Under the pieces are notes generated by a model. That model was not told the origin of the DNA. It saw nothing but the letters and a program-made list of their open reading frames with translations, and made no database searches. Below, one piece after another: positions 11,160 through 25,317 of a stretch of 64,000 nucleotides of DNA. The translations under genes and the position numbers were made by a program. How positions within the stretch are numbered: the first letter of the stretch is position 1; each line of letters begins with the position of its first letter. This DNA comes from Cristatella mucedo (Eukaryota; Bryozoa; Phylactolaemata; Cristatellidae). The stretch is taken from positions 7,570,001-7,634,000 of the forward strand of contig WPIO01000001.1 in assembly GCA_009760855.2 (NCBI GenBank). The letters are read 5' to 3'.

Positions 11160-14100
11160 GTGTGGCGCGAGCGTGACATGGGCGTGGCATCGCCCACTTA
11201 ACGCATCTCGATCGCCTACGAGAATTCTTTAAGGCCGTAAAGTTCCGGCGATTATTTCGATCCCGGGAAATCCAGCGGCGGCGACAGCTTGGTGAGAATA
11301 AAGACCCGCTAACTAGTTGGGAGCAATTGCTCCGCTCCTCGTAATCCTGTGCCAGACGGGAAGCAGACGCGTGTCATCTTGCGAGACAAGGCACCGTAAT
11401 ATTTCCAGCCATACGTCCGATGGTTTTAGCGTTGGCATTGACCTTTGGCCTTTCTCCGAAAAGCTCGCCGCCGCAGCGGAATGCGAGCCACGACAGCGAC
11501 GCGCTGCCAACGATGAAAGCATAGTTTCGGCTAAAAAGCAAAACTCTGGAGCCGTACTGAATTTTTAATGCGGCATTCTCTCCGATCTTACTTCCCTTCT
11601 GTATTTAACTTTACCTGTTTTCAGAGCAGCATCGAAAGCGCATTCGTTGGTTTCGCATCCGCCGCGCGCGTATTGTGTACAATGTGTGCGCGCGCGGCGG
11701 AGAACTCCTCCGAAGCATATACCATTCGACATCCAGTTTGTTCGCGAAGATGCAGCGGTAATGTTACAAACGCAATTTCAGAATGGACAAGCACACAAAC
11801 GAAGCACAAGCGAACAAACACGTTGGCTCCGCCTCAAGGCTTGCTAGGTACTAAACCTGGCGAGCTGCATAACTAACAGCGTTTCGCCTCCGAGATGGCC
11901 GGGGTCCCCACTTAGGCATGCTGTGACTGCATACTTCCTGTCCACCTCTTAGGAAGGAAGCAGGCGAGTTTTGTTCAGTTGGGCAGTTTCTTCCTGTAAA
12001 TAGATGCACCACATTATTGGGTAGCTTGAAGATTAAAAATACTTCCGTTGCTCGATCTCACGATGGTGGTATTGCCGTTAGGGAATTTCGCGGGTGGCAA
12101 ATAAATAGTGAGAACGATGTGACGAGACAAAGATCGCAGTATTTAGCGAAGCGCCGAAATTGGCGCTCGCCGCTGACGATGCCGGCGAGACAAGGTTTAC
12201 GTACAACTAGCAGGCAGAGGCAAGCATTCCGAGTCAGCGATTCGGAAAACCTAAAGTGGAAGTGCTTGACTTTCCAATGAATGCGACGAGTATTCGGTTT
12301 GCTTAGCAATATTGCGAGCCCAATGGTGCGTCTGTGCGCGTCGAGCAGTTCAGGCGTACGCCGCCGACGGGAGACGCGTCGGAGCTGGATTCTCAGGAAA
12401 GTCAGGTTTTCGCCGAGCGGCTCCGGGCTCCGCCATCGGGGGTTTCGAGGGTTTTCGAGAAAGTTAATACAGTTAAAGCAGAACTCCGCGCCTGGCCAGG
12501 GGAGCCTGGCTAGCCCCCCCAGCAGCAGCGTCTCGCCGCAAGAAACATCCAGGTGGGTGTAACCCAGGGGGTGCCACCTAGCGGCCGCGACCTAGCGGCC
12601 CAGCTTTTCACCTGGCAGCCCTCGCCGGCTGCCCTGCGGCTCGCTCTGCCGAAGCCGTGGGCCGCTTGTTTGTTTACTCTTGGTGCCCGACGCGAAAGAC
12701 GCGCAGAGCGACTTGGACGCCTGAACGAGCTGGGCCGCAGCGCTGAGTGGGGCACCAGCCGGGCAAGCTCTCCGGACTTACGCAGTGCTTTACCTTCGGC
12801 AAGGAAACCGCGAGCCCGTTTGGCGATGGGGCTGAACTCGGGCCTCTAGCAGCTACCCCCTCCCTCCCTCCCTCGCGTCTGACTCCTCTTCGAGGCGGCC
12901 GGCGCTGGAGAGGTGAACGACGGCGACGCCAGCACCGAACGCCCAGCGTATCGGCGCTAGAGGGCGGCTAGTGCAGTAGCACCGTGGCGGCTGCGCGGAT
13001 GTGGATGGCTTTGATAGCTCGTCGACCGGGGTGCTGTTTGCCGTACGACTTTGATGCCGCCTCCTCTTGACCAGCAGGTTTCGGCCGTGTAACCGTCGCT
13101 TGGGAGACAGAAAACGAATGAATGGTGCGGATGTCGTGGCGTGGAGCGACTGAATCGCCGAAGATCGTCGGTGGAACGAGACGAGCGGTAGAGACTGCTT
13201 CAGCAATTTGTCGCTGAATTAGAGCAGGCTCTAAACGGGCCCGATTGGTTAATTTGGGTATTAATAGCTTGACAAGGACCGTAGGCGCGAGCCCATAGCC
13301 GAGGCGGCGCTGACCGATCGGAATTCATCAACCAAAAGAATGGTCGCCGCTGTGTGTGTCGCTGGGCTCGGCTTGGGTCACCCGCTGCTCCGCTTTAGTC
13401 CTTCATTCGCAGCCCTACGCCGTCGGACTACCATTTGAGTTTGTTTTGGCTGAGTAGTGCTAGCTGCGGCGAGGGCTAGATACTGCTCAATGAGTGTCCG
13501 AGGACGGGCTGGCCGGTAGCTCCCAGACCCACACCTTAACCCCACTGGTCATCACACTGAGCGACGCTTAATTGAGGTGCACGACAGCCAGACAATGGAT
13601 TGTTAACTTAAGGACGAGTCGGGTTTTCCTGGTCAAAGGCGTGGCTCAACAAACCAGGAAATGACACGTCGGCGCCTCGAGAAAAGTCGACTTTAGGTCG
13701 TCGTCAGCAGTTATTGCCAAGGCTTGCTCTAGTCATTGGATGAATCATGCTGCATTGATAGCCTGCAGTCTAGCTGCCGCTTCTAAAGCCGTTAGCCACT
13801 TGGCCAAGCTCTGACGTATGGCGCCCGTTGCTGAGTGCGCACAGATCAGCTATGCAGCTTTCAGTGGATGCGAGCTAACGTCTCCGACGTGCAGCAGGCT
13901 CGCCAAGGCTGTCGGCGCTTTGTCTCTCTTGGTACAATCTGGGCTGAAAAATAACACGTGACGGAATATGTTCCAATGATAGAGAGATTTCCATAAACAA
14001 TGAACGCGGAAGGTGTTTGTAATTGGTGCTCATTGGGAGGCATACGAGCTCTATTATTTCCAATAGCAACCGAATGACATTCAATTTCATGTTGACTTGA

Positions 14101-14525
14101 TGGAAAACCCTTCGATGTGCGGCACTTTCTTCGAATGGGTTTTTTCATACTCCCCAGCAGTTTGACAGCTATCTGGCGATATGTTGGCTCGAACGATTTC
14201 GCGAGTGTGGCTGAAAGGAACCGAACGAGCAGAATCCCTTGTCTTTCTTGCACCTTACGAATTGTAAGGCAGCGGACGGAAATTCATACATGAGTTGCGT
14301 CTTTGGTGACAAGACGAATCACTATGCTGGGCATTTTTCTGCTCGCTTCAAAAGTAACTATGAGGATGGTTGCTGTAACTACTTAAATGTCTAGTCTGCT
14401 TTTCTTAGCCAAACATAGCAGCCGTTTCTATGAGGACCGAAATTTCGACGAACGAAGTCGTTTTTACGATATATCACCGTACTATATAGGTGTGCGAGCA
14501 TAAAGGGTGCTCACTTCTAATCTAA
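11160..14525. other. Intergenic, no gene recognised
   Basis: This is mixed-composition DNA with a GC-rich patch at about 12.4-13.1 kb. Open frames are short, overlap on both strands and show no family signature. No RNA gene or clear repeat was recognised. Confidence 0.45.
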
Positions 14526-14690
14526 CTGAAGGTTAGCTGACCAAACAGCCTCATTTATATAGCGGCAGAGGAACCTTAGAGGCTATCAGCCTGCTTGCAG
14601 TGGTCAAGAAGAGAATGCCTGCTGCAGGTCTCCAATCCACGACTTAGGTAGTGAAGTGGGAACACCTTACCGCTAGGCTAAGACCCAGAT
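14526..14690 (-). mobile_element. tRNA-derived SINE, family A, minus strand
   Basis: The tail block appears on the plus strand as GGTTAGCTGACCAAACAGCCTCATTTATATAGCGGC. It is followed by the internal body and the tRNA-like head with CACCTTACCGCTAGGCTAAG (box A complement). The structure matches the other family A copies. Confidence 0.85.
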
Positions 14691-14699
14691 GCGACCACT

Positions 14700-15460
14700 T
14701 TGTTTCGACAGTCACTTCTTCCGAACCGGCCTTGGCATGACTTGCGAAGCTAGGCACCTCACCCGATTGAGCTTGCTGCCCATATCGGTAATGGAACCGA
14801 GCTTCGACACGAACGAGTAAGCTGCATCGAGCCCCACATGTGAAAATCTGTTACACGTGCTCTGCCATTGCTGTCCGATGATGCTGATGATCAAGCCAGG
14901 CATGGCCTTGTCCAGGAACGTTTACTTATCTCCCTGCAAGATCAAGTATGACAACCAACGACAAGTGGAGGAGGCAAATGACAGTTAGCTATGGTCGGAC
15001 CTCGTCGTTGGCGAATGGTCCACGGCCATAATCGTAGGCTTAGCCATCTCGTTTGACAACAATGAGCTTGCTCTCAAAAACGTAGCACACCTCACTACAG
15101 TATGCACGTTTTGGGAAAGAACTTGTGACATGGGCCAGAGAACGGCAGCCGTTCGTCGTGGAAGTGCTTGGCTGCAGGTACCCACAGAATGAGCATCGAT
15201 GCACTTGGCTTGCTGCAGAGCTACCGAAATCTCTTCGTCGGAGACGCGATTATTGACACCAAGAGAATTGAGGGTGAAGTTCTCCTCGGGTGATGACGAC
15301 CGTTCGTTCAGTCGCTCGGCAAGCCCAACCCAGCCCAAGCACTAGATCAAACAGGAGTGGGTGGCACAGTTGGTACTACCTGTTTGACATCAGCACGAGC
15401 TCACCCCTCATCAGGCTGGCAATAAAATGACTACAGGTGGTGACTATCACTACCTGACTA
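14700..15460 (-). other. Coding-like but unidentified segment
   Basis: The minus strand has two neighbouring open stretches (about 15338-14985 and 14903-14712) of ordinary, not low-complexity, amino-acid composition. I cannot match them to a family. They may be a decayed transposase or pseudogene, or chance. Confidence 0.2.
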
Positions 15461-15539
15461 GAACTCGCAACATGAGTTAAACAAATAACATACTCGAACA
15501 ATCGAACAACGAACTGCCCATAACTCGACTCCAAACCGG

Positions 15540-15822
<283 letters not shown>

Positions 15823-15909
15823 CGGATTAAGTCAGGCCCCAATGATAGGCTAGGGACTGAATACAGCTGTGCTAATTCAACAATCACATTTGGAGCATAA
15901 GCATACCTT

Positions 15910-15915
15910 TTTATT
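15910..15915 (-). terminator. CCT8 polyadenylation signal AATAAA
   Basis: AATAAA on the minus strand lies about 70 bases beyond the CCT8 stop, so a 3' UTR of roughly 90 bases is implied. Confidence 0.75.
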
Positions 15916-15983
15916 TAGAGCTATTCACACACACATACAGTGTATACGCGTGACTGCCAGTGACTGCCAACAAAGCACATGCA

Positions 15984-18900
15984 CTAATCGTCTTCGTCAT
16001 CTCGGGCGGCTTCTCCTTTGACCTTCGGACCACCAGCCTGCTTTGCCATGATAATCTGAAATTTGTATAACACTTAATTAAAGCAAATCCAATATCCCAA
16101 GATGGATCGACATACAGGTAATAGGACGATATTCATAATGACAAGCCACACAGCGAGATTTTTTGTTTATACAAAGGTGATACGAACAAATACGAAGGTT
16201 ACGAAACGTCAACGCGATAAAATCGAATTACCTAGTAGTACCTAGCAAGATACTCTAACTGAAATTCCAGAAAACAGCTGTTTTGTGACCACCACAAGAA
16301 TCTTACAAAGTGTGCCTGCAGCCCTCGATGTAGCTGAGCCATTCACACCGAAATATAAGTCCCATCAAAGTATGACAACAGGCTGTTTACTTGGAATGCG
16401 AATCTGTGTCAGACTGGTATTGCACAGGCTAAATGAGGTAAATTGTCATACTACAGCAAAGCAGGAGCAGTCATAATTGAGGAAGTGGTACCATCAGCAG
16501 AAACTAAGACAACAAATCAATTGCTTAGCAGTAGGCAGCCGGATAAGCACAAATCTTAAAAAAGTCGGAATCCCACTGTTCCTTTATGCAAAACCAGTCT
16601 GGCTATTCTAGATCACGAATGCGTTACCACCATTATCGTAAAATCGCTACTGCACCGTTTACCAGGTGTAGTCAAAGCAGCTCTAGGCGTATTCGGCTCA
16701 GTAAGTCGAACAGGACTAATCTAAGATCGCTCTGGTAAACTATTATTGACAATACACAGCTCGTCTTAAGTCAGTTCTTCGTGTCTCCGTTGCCTAATCC
16801 CCGACTAGTCAAGCTGCTAATCAAGCCAGTCTCGAGTCACTTTGAATACTTTGCCCTTCCTACATGCACTGTTCAGCATTTTGCTAGCTTACGGTAGAGT
16901 GCAGCTTGTAGAACTTACGGGGCTCTGGCAATAAAGGAACGGATCATTTTCCCCAATCCCTTGCATAAGCCTTAAGTGAAATTATTATGATAAAAACTCA
17001 CAAAAGCTCAAAAGTATAATAGAACCCCAATGGATTCTGAAGATACGAAAGTGCAGGCTATTTCAGTAGACAATTCTCGGACAAAACGAATTTGAGTATA
17101 GCAAACTTCTTTACCTGTATTCAAAGCCCAAAGCTGCCCTCGCGGGTAATATGATATAGTCTTATATTCAATTATTACACAGAAACCCATGCGAATTTCG
17201 CATTCGTAAAGGAATTAAAAAAGTAGAATTATATTGGGCACTAGTATATGCATTGAGGAAATAGAGCAAGAACCACCGACCTGGTCAACACGCAGCACGG
17301 TGCATGCTGCAGTCGCTGCAAATTTCAGAGCCCAGTATTTGGTATGGTACAAATCCACAAGTCCGGCTGTCGAAGCATCTTTCACTGCAGGCAGTTGTGC
17401 CTAAAATAATTTTCGATCACCTAGCATAACAGCTAACAATGTTCCACGAAGGTATGCGATACAATCACACTATAGGAAAAATGTGAAAGTATTGACTAAG
17501 TTAGGCTTTGCATCGATTACAACTTTGGGTCAGCAGCCCTATTTCGTCACCAGAGATTTTTCAGGGCAGCTGCCTTAGCAGCACTGCTCTGACACATTAG
17601 CACGGCACATATGCGGGGAAGACAGTCAAACACGGCCACACAGGCAAGCAACACACGTCAACAACAAACGGGCACAGTTTTGCAAAGCAGCTTCACTCGT
17701 TGGGATATTAAAACACGCGATCAGAGCTGCAATTGTCACAAGCAGTGCTTACTTCAATGTCCACACCAATATTCTGGCCACCTTGGTGGTGAGCAGCATA
17801 CAACTTTGCTATCACTTCAGTAGCCTAAATGCAAACACATCATAGAGTCTATGAGCACTCAGTGGGCAGTCGCGAAAAAGAAACGACAAATCAACCACAC
17901 AGGAAACCACAGCAGATTGGAATTGCCACAGCATCAGCAGCACACAGATGTCTGAACATCATTGCATTTCAAATTAAAAAAACCAACGTCAGTAGAACGC
18001 AAATAAGAAACTTCGGTGTGTAAACCTGGCCTTTGACTGTGCAGAGGGACCAACGATGGCACATGAGCAAGACCTGCATTGTAGATTAACTAGTAGCCCA
18101 GCCAACGTTAATGGAGACAGCACCTGCATTCAGCTAATATGCCAAAAAACATGTACTCAAAATCAACTTATTGGCCCATTCAGCCTAATACGCTTCGCTC
18201 GACTAATGAAAGTGACAAGAAGAAACTGAAAACAGCTATATCATATGCAACAGAAGAAAAAAGGACCAACGGCATATCTGCATCTCGAATTGAAAGACCC
18301 ACCCCAACTAGAAAGGGTAAAGGAGTACTGACACTTTCAATGACGCCAGTCTAACGTGGCCAGGGAGTCAGCCCCCTCACACCATATAAGACCGTAGGTC
18401 CACCTTATGAGGTCAACACAGCATACTCTTCTTTCTACGGGCTATCGCCACGATGTTTCACGAAAGGATGTGGCAAACAATATTTATCTAGCTGCTGGCC
18501 CAGTCTGAAGAATTACTTTATAAATACAGAACGCCTTACAAAAGGCACGCTTAAAGACCATGCTATAACAGCTATGGGCACCATGCTATAACAGCTATGG
18601 GCAAAACAAGTGTCACCCGAAAGTTGGCCTCACCCTCAAGATTGGCTGAGCTAGCATTACTCCGTAAACGCCTGCCGTAGTCTCGGGTTACTATTCCAAA
18701 ACCTGTCGTAGGCAGACATATTTCTCCCACTGTTCAAGTCGACTTACTTTCAGCTAAGTAACATCACCAAAATCAGGGCCTGCTTAAATAACTAACTAGT
18801 TCATGCGTTTGTGACATCGCATCTAGATTATTGTGGTTCCCTGTAATCAGGACTCCTGCCATGTGCCATTTATCGTGTGCAACTGGTGCAAAACCCAGCA

Positions 18901-21900
18901 GCTCGGCTGGTCTGTCGTCAACGGCATAGCCAGCAGATCACCACACGTCTGAGCTTCGCAGGCATATTCCCCCATTCCCTATCAAGCTTAACATCTCTAT
19001 CAAGATCCCATGCCTACCAGCCTACCTATCCGATTGCCTTGTTTCTCCAGTGTGCTCTCGCAGCAACTGCTCTGAAGCATCTAGATATCTTGCTGTTACA
19101 AGCACTAACTGAATTCTGATAGTGATCGGGGCTTCAGCTCGTATACACAGGGTCTGGAACTTGCTTCCGACCCAGTCACTACCTGCAGTGACCTTGCATC
19201 TTCAAGTCTCAGCTAAACACAGTCGTCCTTTATAGGTTATTACGTGCTTTGGGTGCTTATCAGCACATAAATCAATGCATGTTAGTAGTCAGAGGTCCTA
19301 CTAAACAGTGGCCAAGAGTCTCTTCAGGTTTGCTTTAGCACTCTGGCTCAAAACACATTGATACGGTGCATGTAACTAGCCCTTGGTTATCAATTCTCTT
19401 GAGCAAATTGTAAAGCACCTAGATACAGATTTAGTTCTCCATGAGCACTATACTAACGACATATTATGTTATTAATGTTATCATAATATAATAATAATAA
19501 TAATGCACTTGATAAAGTGCCCTCAGAGAACTCAATCTCTTTCTAGGCGCTTTACATTTGCTGCAAAGGGTACAACCAAACCTTGTGGTTTGACCACTAG
19601 TGTTTAGCGTGGCAATGTCATTTTTTTGAGCAGCTTGAAAATGTAAATAAAACTTACTTAATAGACAAGCCTGATCCACGTGCCAGCTTCCAAGAAGCAC
19701 AGCAGCCTACATGCTACTAAGCTCCATATTTGGCAAGTCCCGACATGTTATTTTTTTACAGCTTTGCCAGCACATGAGTGCGCCCTGTCATTAAAGCAAA
19801 TTTCAGCACCTGTCACGAGAGCTTCGCTTATACACATGCTTCACAGTACCCCACACCAACGTGACTTGATGATTGCATAGACAAACCTTTTGTCCGGCAT
19901 TTTCAGCTATGGCCTTTGGTAGGGCTTCTAGTGATTCTGCAAACTTCTTGATAGCATACTGCTCTAGGCCCGGACACGTCTACAACGAATCATAACGGAG
20001 GATATATATAATACACTCAAACACAAAAGTATTTACGAAGGTGAATACGTACCGCCAGCAAGCCACTGGCCCGTCAGTTGACTGACTCGCTCTTCGTAGA
20101 ATAGCACTGAAAAATGCGTGCACGAGGAGTTTTAATATTTTCTATTATCAGAACCAAGGTTATATATGCACTAATGGGTACTTACATCAATAGGTCGGAC
20201 CACCCCTGTTCTTTACGACTTAATGTATTCGCCAGGGAACCGACTCAGGTCAGCTTTCGGCAAACATCTGATGCTTGAGCCGACCAAAAAGCTTCTGGGG
20301 GAGAGGAGAGACGAAATGCTGTTCTCAGCTCTAAGTGAGTGCTCCAACCTGCCACACAGATGCTAAACATGGTCGAGATCGGGAGATTGGCTTGGCCAAC
20401 TAAGGACTCGGACACATGAATCGGCAAAGAATGCCTTCATTGCACTTTCAGTATGCTTGGGATCGTTACCCATCTGCCAAACGCAGTCCTCCCTCACAAG
20501 AGCTATGGTACAGGGCATGCCAACATTTTATACGATGTCCATGAACACGTTCCTGCACATAACCCCGTTGATTCGGTGTGAAGTTCCTATAGTAGAGTCC
20601 TGGTGGTACTCTTTGCCTTTTCTTCGACCAACAAAATTCCACCGCTTGCCATCTCGGTGGACCATGAATTTACGTTCATCGGTCCATAGAGTACTGCTCC
20701 AGTCGGCAGCTGTTAAGTAGGCTAAGTTTTCGGGCCCACTGCAGATGGCAATTTCGTTGTCGTTCGTTAATCGACAGCTTGCATTTACCACCGCTTCTGT
20801 AAATGCAGTGTGCCATAAGCCTCCTACGAGCCACATCAACACTTACAGCCGACGGCCTTTTCTAAGATCTTGGAAAGAGCTCGAAGTGGTGCTTTCCTTC
20901 GACAAAGTGCAGCCAGTTTTAGCAGACGGTTATCTTTTTTTTTGTCGTCGAACGTGGGCGGCCGGAGCGTGGTAAGACGTTCATTCTACCACCTTGAAAA
21001 TACTTCAGGTTATACCCGACCAATCCACCAGACTTCTTTAAACCAAGCTTCTGTGCCACCTTCACCTTGGTAAGATCAATCTTATGTGATAATTTGGCCT
21101 TCGATTTCACTAGTTAGCTTCTACGTCTTTCCCATGGCAGACAAGTACCGTAGGAGCAGCTCCACACGAGTAGCCTGGCTAGGAAATGCAAAATAACTCC
21201 CATCCTGCACACAAGTGAACGAGTAAAAAAAAATCGGCCGTTTGGGTTGCAAGTACGATAATCGAACTGCAAGTCAAAACTCAAGCTCTGCCATTTTTAA
21301 AGGCAAGGTGTCATTCAAGGCTGCTGAGGCGTTTTTGTTTCTAACAGTTATCGTAGACACGGTGATCGACACTGGGTCCATTTTTATGTAAACACTCAGG
21401 TTTATGTAAAAGCTGGCCCACACAGGTGGGGACTTCCGAAAGTGAATAGTTACAAGTAGACGGTATCTAATGCACCTCATAAATGCTTTTGCGAGTGCCT
21501 GTATATAATTCATTTGTATATAGCCCTAAAAAAAACTTACTCTCTATTCAGGCGCTTCAGATGCTTCATGCCTCCAGGCTCGAGCCCACGACATCGGTCA
21601 TTAAACGCATTCGCCTTGACCCAGGTCGTTAAAGGCAAGCACCTTAACCACTCGGCCAAACCAGCGTGGCTAGAAGAAGCCATGGCATGCCCCTATCACA
21701 ACATACCCTTGCAAAAATCGCCCATCACAGCCATACGACACCAAATAAATGAGCAGCATACTTCTCCATATGAAGTTATTTGTTTTGCAAGCTCAATCTC
21801 TGTAGCACCAGCCCCTGGCAGCAGCCTGTTGTCCTTGGTCATCGCCTTAAACGTATTGACACCATCGTCAACGGCACGCTCTATGTCGTCCATGATGTTA

Positions 21901-24900
21901 TCGGTTGACCCACGCACCACGATGGTGGACACGGCGCTTTCTTCCTTCTCTGCATAATTCAATGGAGAAGACACGATCAGTCATCTCAGTGACAAAAAGT
22001 GACTAGTAAAAATTGAGGATAGGCACAAAAAAAGACCACAGTTCACACCACAGAAGCACATGGCCTCAGTTTATTCAGCTATCGCAGTGATGAGGATTTT
22101 GATACCTGACAGGAAAAAACAAGCAAACAGAAAAGCAAACCCAGAATCGAACGAGATTGGCCAACCGATCGCTTCTCGAGAAGCAGTAATTAGACATCCA
22201 GAGTGCCAGCTCAGAAAATCCACACCCCGGGAATAAGATCTCTACATTCTTGCGTTTTATGAAAGCCTGGCAAACCAAAACCAATAGAACATAGCATAGT
22301 GCACGGTACCACCTTTTGGTCTGCTGATCAGGTGCAAAAACGTGCAAAAGTAGCCAGTTATGAAGAATCTGGAGCAACATTATCACCAGTTTCAAAGGAT
22401 ACTATTTTTTAGGAAAACTAGGTTTGGTTGTTGATTATAATGCATGGTCAGTAACCAGACCATTTATTCACCACCACAAAAGAAGCAGAAGAGGTCGAAC
22501 TCGCTGACGGCAGGCAGAGAAAAGAGTGGCAGCTTAGCCCACGGGGCAGGGAGAGAGCAAGCACTTGCCACGACCAAGACGGATGTGGGGTCATGACACA
22601 TCATCGTGCGGTCGGCTGCAGGCCTGCCGGCTTACTAAACAGGTCCAGCTAGGCTGACACCACATCCGGGCAGGTAAACAAGTTGGGTGGCCAGTGGGTG
22701 CTACTATTTTGCAGTACCTTCAGTACATGGGAGGTAGGTTTAACTAGATGCAACAAGTAAAAAAAGCATCTTATTTTAACGACTCTGTGGTACATTTCCA
22801 AAGTTATTCACAAGGGTTTGAAGCAAGCTCTTTTGAGCATGCGCACTTGTGGGGCGATTCGCAATGATAAAGAAATCGACTTAGATGTAAAAAAAAAGGA
22901 AAACCACCCAATAGCCTTTTCTCATGACCATTGACTTAGAGAATCCTTGTACAGGTTCCCTGGGTTTCAATTAACTCAACTAGCAAAACGCACTACAATA
23001 TCGAGCACCGAGTAATAAGACTTCTGTAGCAGTCTTAGACGGCTTCACAGCTCTTTTTTCATTAGTAGTTCAGTGGTTTCTTGCTAAAACTACACCAATT
23101 TCTGGCATAATCTCGAACTATGCCTGACCTACATCTACTCACATGCAAAACTGGATGCCTCAAACTCAAGCGAATCTAGAAGTGCCCGATGCAGTCGTGA
23201 AATGCATTTTTTGAGGGAAATATATACATAGGACACATCGCCATGTTCTGGCAGTGCAACTAATAAATATCCTTCAAAAACCGTAGTCATTTGAGAACCC
23301 AATTAAAACTAAATAACTGAAGCCAATAAGCATAGTTCCCATCCCGGATAAGGTCACCGAGGTAGAAGCAAGAATGATTTGAAATAAATATGGCTTCCTC
23401 AAATAATCTACCTTTTGGTGTAATTTTCCGACGTTGATTTCGTAAGCTCGGCAATGCCGGTTTCGTCTTGATTCCCACGGTGGTCCCATTATTAGTCAGC
23501 AGTCTAATTGTGCTGCATTGGTATTCTAGGCTATGCCTATAACGAGCTTGAACTAGCAGGAAGTCTACTATATACCGTGTTATTACGGTGTAAGTTGCAC
23601 CATAAAGTTATGGGTATTTTTGAAGTATTAAAAAATATTATTACCGAATACATTACTCATTTTGTAATAATAGACATTTGCTAACATCTTCATCGTCTTC
23701 TGAAACATTTTCAACGTCTGAATAGTCACTTTCCTTATAGATTGCATTATCTACAGCTCCATCCAGCATGTTAGAAATTCTTGTCTTCCTGAATGACTTC
23801 ACAATGACTATGTTTTGATTCTCTTTCAAGCATGTAAAACCCACCCACAATGTTTGATACTGCATCAACCTTGTTTTTATTCTCATAGAAAGACCATGTC
23901 TCTTCATGAACCGAAAACCCAGTTTAGATTTGCCAGTAAAATCAACAATCTCTTTTCCTGCAGCCATGTTTCTGGCCTCACAATAACATTTTGTAGAGAC
24001 CGATATTCCACTGCTTCTTTGATAAACAATCTATGCCTTGAGATCACCTTCTAATTGGGGGCACTTTGCTTCTAATACCCGGCATGCCTTTTTTGTAGTA
24101 GGTATCGTCTTCGAACCTCTTCAGCAGCTCCAGCAGTTATTCATGTTTTCTCTGATCCCTAACCATTTTCTCAAGTCGTCCATATTTTCGTGCAGCAGGT
24201 CTGTTTCCATTCTCTTTGTACACTGGGCAACTTTCAACTTGAGCCCAGCAGCGTAAGAAAATCTTTTCCCCCAGACACTTTGGGCTAAAATAATATCTGA
24301 TTTTGAATTTCTAATTTAAACAAATAACACCAAAAAAGAAGTGTATCCAAAAAGTAAACAATCGTAGCATGGTCAATAAAGTAAAGTATAAACTAGTTAA
24401 TACCATATGAACAAGTTGAGCAGTCTAGATAGGTAGGCAAGAAATGGTTTTTTAATTGACATTTTTTGACTTGCAGTGCATAAGTAGCAGGTTGATTTTT
24501 CAAAAAATAGGAAAAAAGTGCGACTCATACTCGTAAAAATACGGAAGCTGTATACGTCAGTAACTCGAATCTAGGAAAACCAGCATGCATATGGCACGAG
24601 CACGGTGCAGTGCCTTTAAAAAAGGATGGCTGAACTACACTTGCTAAGCCAGAATAGAAGGTACTCGGACGAACCGGGTATAGAAAGTGGTATTAATGGG
24701 TCGCTAGGAAAACGTAAGGTTTGATAACGACGTGAGGACCTTGCCATTCATCACTGCAGGTCTCACCAGCAAACGATGGTGAAATGCCACCGCTGCACCG
24801 GCTGCTTGATCGTGACTGACGGCTTGGGTTCTTACAGTGATTCTAATGGCTGCTCACAAAGCAAAGACATAGAATACCTTTCTACATCAAGAGATTATCC

Positions 24901-25230
24901 GACTAGCCACGGGATGCCTCGTTCATCTAGCACGGGCACAAGAGAGGGCATGCAAGTTACCGACTAAACCTGGCCTCTCTGCTTGACAACTACAAGTGTT
25001 AGCAACATGGTTGTGGTAACCGTTCAGCAACGTTTCGCTACTGACAGCATGTCAATTCTGTTTCAGCTAAAAAAGTTGTGTGTGTGAGAGCATACTTTCG
25101 GTCCTACTATCGACAGGCAGTTGCTTTGACCAACTTCTCTGTTCCATGCCATTCTTTCTGGTTCTGCCCAACCAAACTGCTATCAGCCGTACATACGCGC
25201 TCACACGCACGTGCACACGCGCACACGCGC

Positions 25231-25317
<87 letters not shown>

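Noticed and set aside
14712-15338. Two adjacent minus-strand open frames considered as a gene or transposase
   Set aside because: Ordinary composition but no recognisable domain or splice model. Kept only as an unidentified coding-like segment.
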